DNA from: Pediococcus sp.
GTDB taxonomy: Bacteria > Bacillota > Bacilli > Lactobacillales > Lactobacillaceae
Assembly (NCBI GenBank): GCA_022712335.1
Contig: JALAGR010000089.1
Coordinates: 1-22,117 of the forward strand
Direction of reading: 5' to 3'
Length of the DNA stretch: 22,117 bases
The notes under the pieces: model-generated
Database searches by the model: none
What the model saw: only the letters and a program-made list of their open reading frames with translations
Told to the model about the DNA's origin: nothing
In this document: positions 19,804 to 22,117 of the stretch, piece by piece
Position numbering within the stretch: the stretch's first letter is position 1
How the letters are laid out: each line of letters starts with the position of its first letter
Made by a program: the position numbers and the translations under genes

Positions 19804-19824
19804 ACAATTACTGACACGGTGTCA
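19777..19824 (+). promoter_or_regulatory. Paired HrtR-type operators
   Basis: TGACACCGTGTCA (19777-19789) and TGACACGGTGTCA (19812-19824) are each palindromic and are exact reverse complements of each other, with centres 35 bp apart on either side of the -10. The form TGACAC-N-GTGTCA matches the HrtR operator described in Lactococcus lactis. Confidence 0.85.
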
Positions 19825-19830
19825 TTTTTT
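19777..19830 (+). terminator. Possible terminator formed by the two operators
   Basis: In RNA, the two 13-base operator copies would pair perfectly around a 22-base loop, followed by six T residues (19825-19830). This could end the ABC-F transcript, which has no other terminator before hrtR. Confidence 0.5.
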
Positions 19831-19849
19831 GTTTAAAGGAGGTAAGGCG

Positions 19850-20353
19850 GTGTCTTCAGAAATGTTGTTAAAGTTAAAACCTGAAAAAAGAACAGCAATT
19901 GAAGCGGCGTTGTTAGCAGAATTTATGCAACATCCGGTCGCAGAGGCGCAGGTTGCCCGTATCGTAAAGGGAGCGGGAATCTCGCGCGGCGCGTTCTATA
20001 ACTATTTTAAAGATTTACCAGATGCTTACCGTTATTTATACAAAATAGCAATGCAAGATATTCATCAGGGTATTCGAAAAAAAGGTAAGCGAAGTAAGGA
20101 CTTTGGTGATGAAACTCGACGATTCATTGAAAATACACAGACTAGTAAGTACTACGAACTGATCCAAATGCATTTTCACTATAATGAGGTCTATGTGACG
20201 CGGTTAGTGGCACCAGTTGAAGCAAATTCTGAACTTCAATGGGCCAAAATGACGCTTGCTCACGATACGATTCGGGGGGCGCTGATTGAACCAGAAACTG
20301 CACAAGCAAGACTTCGACAATTGGAAAAAGTCCTAAAAACTTTGGAGGAATAA
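19850..20353 (+). CDS. hrtR: TetR-family heme-responsive repressor HrtR
   Basis: A 167-residue TetR-type repressor. The N-terminal helix-turn-helix (about 10-57) reads VAEAQVARIVKGAGISRGAF followed by YNYFKD. The all-helical C-terminal ligand domain contains His72 (QDIHQG) and His138 (LAHDTIRGA), candidates for the two histidines that bind heme in lactococcal HrtR (His72 and His149 there, from memory). The start is GTG at 19850, seven bases after AAAGGAGG (19835-19842). The frame is open from 19784, but that start lies inside the promoter and operators. It is followed by the permease gene after a 2-bp gap. Gene order and operator both match L. lactis hrtRBA, so it should repress the operon until heme binds. 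Confidence 0.85.
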   Translation: MSSEMLLKLKPEKRTAIEAALLAEFMQHPVAEAQVARIVKGAGISRGAFYNYFKDLPDAYRYLYKIAMQDIHQGIRKKGKRSKDFGDETRRFIENTQTSKYYELIQMHFHYNEVYVTRLVAPVEANSELQWAKMTLAHDTIRGALIEPETAQARLRQLEKVLKTLEE

Positions 20354-20355
20354 GT

Positions 20356-21420
20356 ATGTTTCTAGCTTTGAAGGAAATTAAAAAAGAAAAATTACGATAC
20401 AGCTTAATCATTGGAATGGTTGTTTTAATTAGTTATTTAATCTTTATTTTAACTAGTTTGGCATTAGGACTAGCGCATGAAAATACGGATGCGATTCATT
20501 CCTGGAAGGCAGATACGGTAGTCTTGAATCAAGATGCGAACGTCAACCTTAGCCAATCATTAATTACCGATCAACAGGTTAAAGACCAAAAATTGACTAA
20601 TAAAGACGCGTTGATTGGTCAAGTGGCAGTGGTTGCTAAAGACAGTAAAGGAAAACAAGCTAAAATTTCTTCTACTTTTGTCGGAATCGACAACAATCAA
20701 TACATTGCTAAAAATTTAAAATTAACTAGTGGACATAAAGTTAAAAATAACCATGAAGTTGTTGTAGACGAAAAATTTGAACAAAGTGGCTATAAGCTTG
20801 GCGACAAGATGGAATTAAACGATGCAGATCAAGCATTCAAAATTGTTGGTTTCACCAAGAATGCGAAGTTAAACATTGCTCCAGTAATTTATGGAACGTT
20901 ACCAGCTTGGCAAGACCTAAAACATGCAACTCCGCAAACTAAAGCCAGCGCCATCGTTTCTAAAACTAAGAATCTGAAGGTCGATGAACCGCTAAAATCA
21001 TATAAGGTTAAAGCCTTCATCGAAAAATTACCAGGTTATTCAGCGCAGAACATGACGTTCTCATTGATGATTGGATTCTTAATGGTTATTTCACTAATCG
21101 TAATCGCAATTTTCCTATATATCCTAACGATTCAAAAGCTTCCAAACTATGCAGTATTACGAGCACAAGGTATCCCAAGTCGCGTTTTGGTTTGGAGTAC
21201 ATTGGCACAATCTCTAATTTTAGTACTAAGTGGGACGATAATTGGAACAGCATTAACAGCCATTACAGCTGCCATTTTACCATCGGCAGTACCAATGGCA
21301 TTTGATATCCCAATCCTAGCACCAGTAGCAGTTGGGTTAATAATCACAGGACTTTTAGGTGGTTTGCTACCAATTCGAAGTGTGTTGAAGTTGGATCCAG
21401 TAAGTGTAATTGGAGGATAA
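20356..21420 (+). CDS. hrtB: Heme efflux ABC permease HrtB
   Basis: A 354-residue FtsX/MacB-like permease. One N-terminal helix (about 15-38) is followed by a large extracellular domain (about 40-235) and three C-terminal helices (about 236-262, 280-312 and 318-338), the four-helix layout of HrtB. The FtsX core is KLPNYAVLRAQGIPSRVLVW and it ends with the usual PIRSVLKLDPVSVIGG. In related bacteria HrtB with HrtA removes toxic excess heme from the membrane. The ribosome-binding site GGAGGA lies at the end of hrtR, and the gene abuts hrtA directly. Confidence 0.85.
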   Translation: MFLALKEIKKEKLRYSLIIGMVVLISYLIFILTSLALGLAHENTDAIHSWKADTVVLNQDANVNLSQSLITDQQVKDQKLTNKDALIGQVAVVAKDSKGKQAKISSTFVGIDNNQYIAKNLKLTSGHKVKNNHEVVVDEKFEQSGYKLGDKMELNDADQAFKIVGFTKNAKLNIAPVIYGTLPAWQDLKHATPQTKASAIVSKTKNLKVDEPLKSYKVKAFIEKLPGYSAQNMTFSLMIGFLMVISLIVIAIFLYILTIQKLPNYAVLRAQGIPSRVLVWSTLAQSLILVLSGTIIGTALTAITAAILPSAVPMAFDIPILAPVAVGLIITGLLGGLLPIRSVLKLDPVSVIGG

Positions 21421-22101
21421 ATGATGACTGCAATTGAAATGAAGAATATTAACCAGATTTATGGAAAAGGAATCGCTAAAGTTCATGTATTACATGACGT
21501 TAACTTCAAAGCTGAACCCGGAACATTAAGCTTGATTATCGGGCCTAGTGGGTCAGGAAAAAGTACATTTTTAACGATTGGTGGGGGCTTGCGCACACCA
21601 ACGACTGGCCAAGTTAAGGTGAACGATCAAGATTATCATGAAAGTTCACGTAAAGATCTTGAAAAATTGAGACTTAATAACATTGGATTTGTACTTCAGA
21701 ACTATCATCTATTACCATTTTTGACGGTTAAAGATCAATTTAAGTTGGTTGATAAAGTTAAAAAAGAAGATAATCTATCGGCAGAAAGTTTGGATAAATT
21801 ATTGAAACAACTTGGTATTGACGATCTAGTCGATAAATTTCCGACTGAACTATCTGGTGGGCAACAACAACGCGTGGCAATTGCACGTGCTTTGTATCCA
21901 GACCCCGCGATTCTTCTTGCTGATGAACCTACGGCTGCTTTGGATAGCGCACGGGTTCAAGAAGTTGGGAAATTGTTCGCAGACTTAGCACATGACCGCA
22001 ATAAAGCCGTCGTAATCGTTACCCACGATATGCGATTAAAGTCGTTCGCTGATCAAATGTTTGAAATTAATGACGGTGTTTTGAAAGAAGCAACGTTGTA
22101 G
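21421..22101 (+). CDS. hrtA: Heme efflux ABC ATPase HrtA
   Basis: A 226-residue ABC ATPase, the partner of HrtB. Walker A is GPSGSGKST (41-49), Q-loop LQNYHLLP, signature LSGGQQQRVAIARAL from 144, Walker B ILLADEPTAALD (catalytic E169) and switch histidine H202. The ATG at 21421 directly follows the hrtB stop, with GGAGGA just upstream; a second ATG follows at once and could also be used. The stop is at 22099-22101 and the window ends 16 bases later, so no terminator can be judged. Confidence 0.87.
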   Translation: MMTAIEMKNINQIYGKGIAKVHVLHDVNFKAEPGTLSLIIGPSGSGKSTFLTIGGGLRTPTTGQVKVNDQDYHESSRKDLEKLRLNNIGFVLQNYHLLPFLTVKDQFKLVDKVKKEDNLSAESLDKLLKQLGIDDLVDKFPTELSGGQQQRVAIARALYPDPAILLADEPTAALDSARVQEVGKLFADLAHDRNKAVVIVTHDMRLKSFADQMFEINDGVLKEATL

Positions 22102-22117
22102 AAGAAAAGAGTATTGA

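Noticed and set aside
19784..19849. hrtR start at GTG 19784
   Set aside because: It would begin inside the operator and before the -10 box; AAAGGAGG fits GTG 19850.

Overview
The window reads as the origin-proximal part of a low-GC Firmicute chromosome, most likely a member of the Lactobacillaceae. The order yaaA-recF-gyrB-gyrA-rpsF-ssb-rpsR-gdpP-rplI-dnaB on one strand is the classic lactobacillal arrangement just downstream of dnaA-dnaN, which would lie left of position 1. Strong purine-rich Shine-Dalgarno sites, TTG/GTG starts, T-rich intrinsic terminators, VanZ-RDD and hrtRBA genes fit that placement. Genus cannot be fixed from what I can see.

Positions 1-11360 are core: an S4-domain protein and RecF run directly into the two DNA gyrase subunits and end at a strong terminator (5914-5957). 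An extended -10 promoter (6030-6058) and a structured leader then drive rpsF-ssb-rpsR, followed by two tandem terminators (7272-7313 and 7318-7364). A new promoter (7412-7420) drives gdpP (c-di-AMP phosphodiesterase), rplI and the replicative helicase dnaB, ending near 11427.

Positions 11391-17939 are accessory: an MFS transporter; a VanZ-RDD membrane protein converging on a DUF1304 membrane protein on the minus strand across a bidirectional terminator; a small decayed coding remnant or repeat (14317-14421); an operon-like module of an XRE regulator with a membrane domain, an ABC ATPase and an FtsX-like permease with overlapping or abutting genes; and a TauE/SafE transporter with its own promoter.

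Positions 17940-22117 hold two stress or resistance systems. The first is an Lsa-type ABC-F ribosome protection protein behind a leader of about 280 nt. That leader contains short upstream ORFs, an intrinsic terminator, a hairpin masking the Shine-Dalgarno site, and an alternative long-range pairing that would unmask it. This looks like an inducible attenuator and is the most interesting element here. The second is a TetR-permease-ATPase operon matching Lactococcus hrtRBA (heme sensing and efflux). Its promoter carries two palindromes of the form TGACAC-N-GTGTCA, and the two together could also fold as the terminator of the ABC-F gene.
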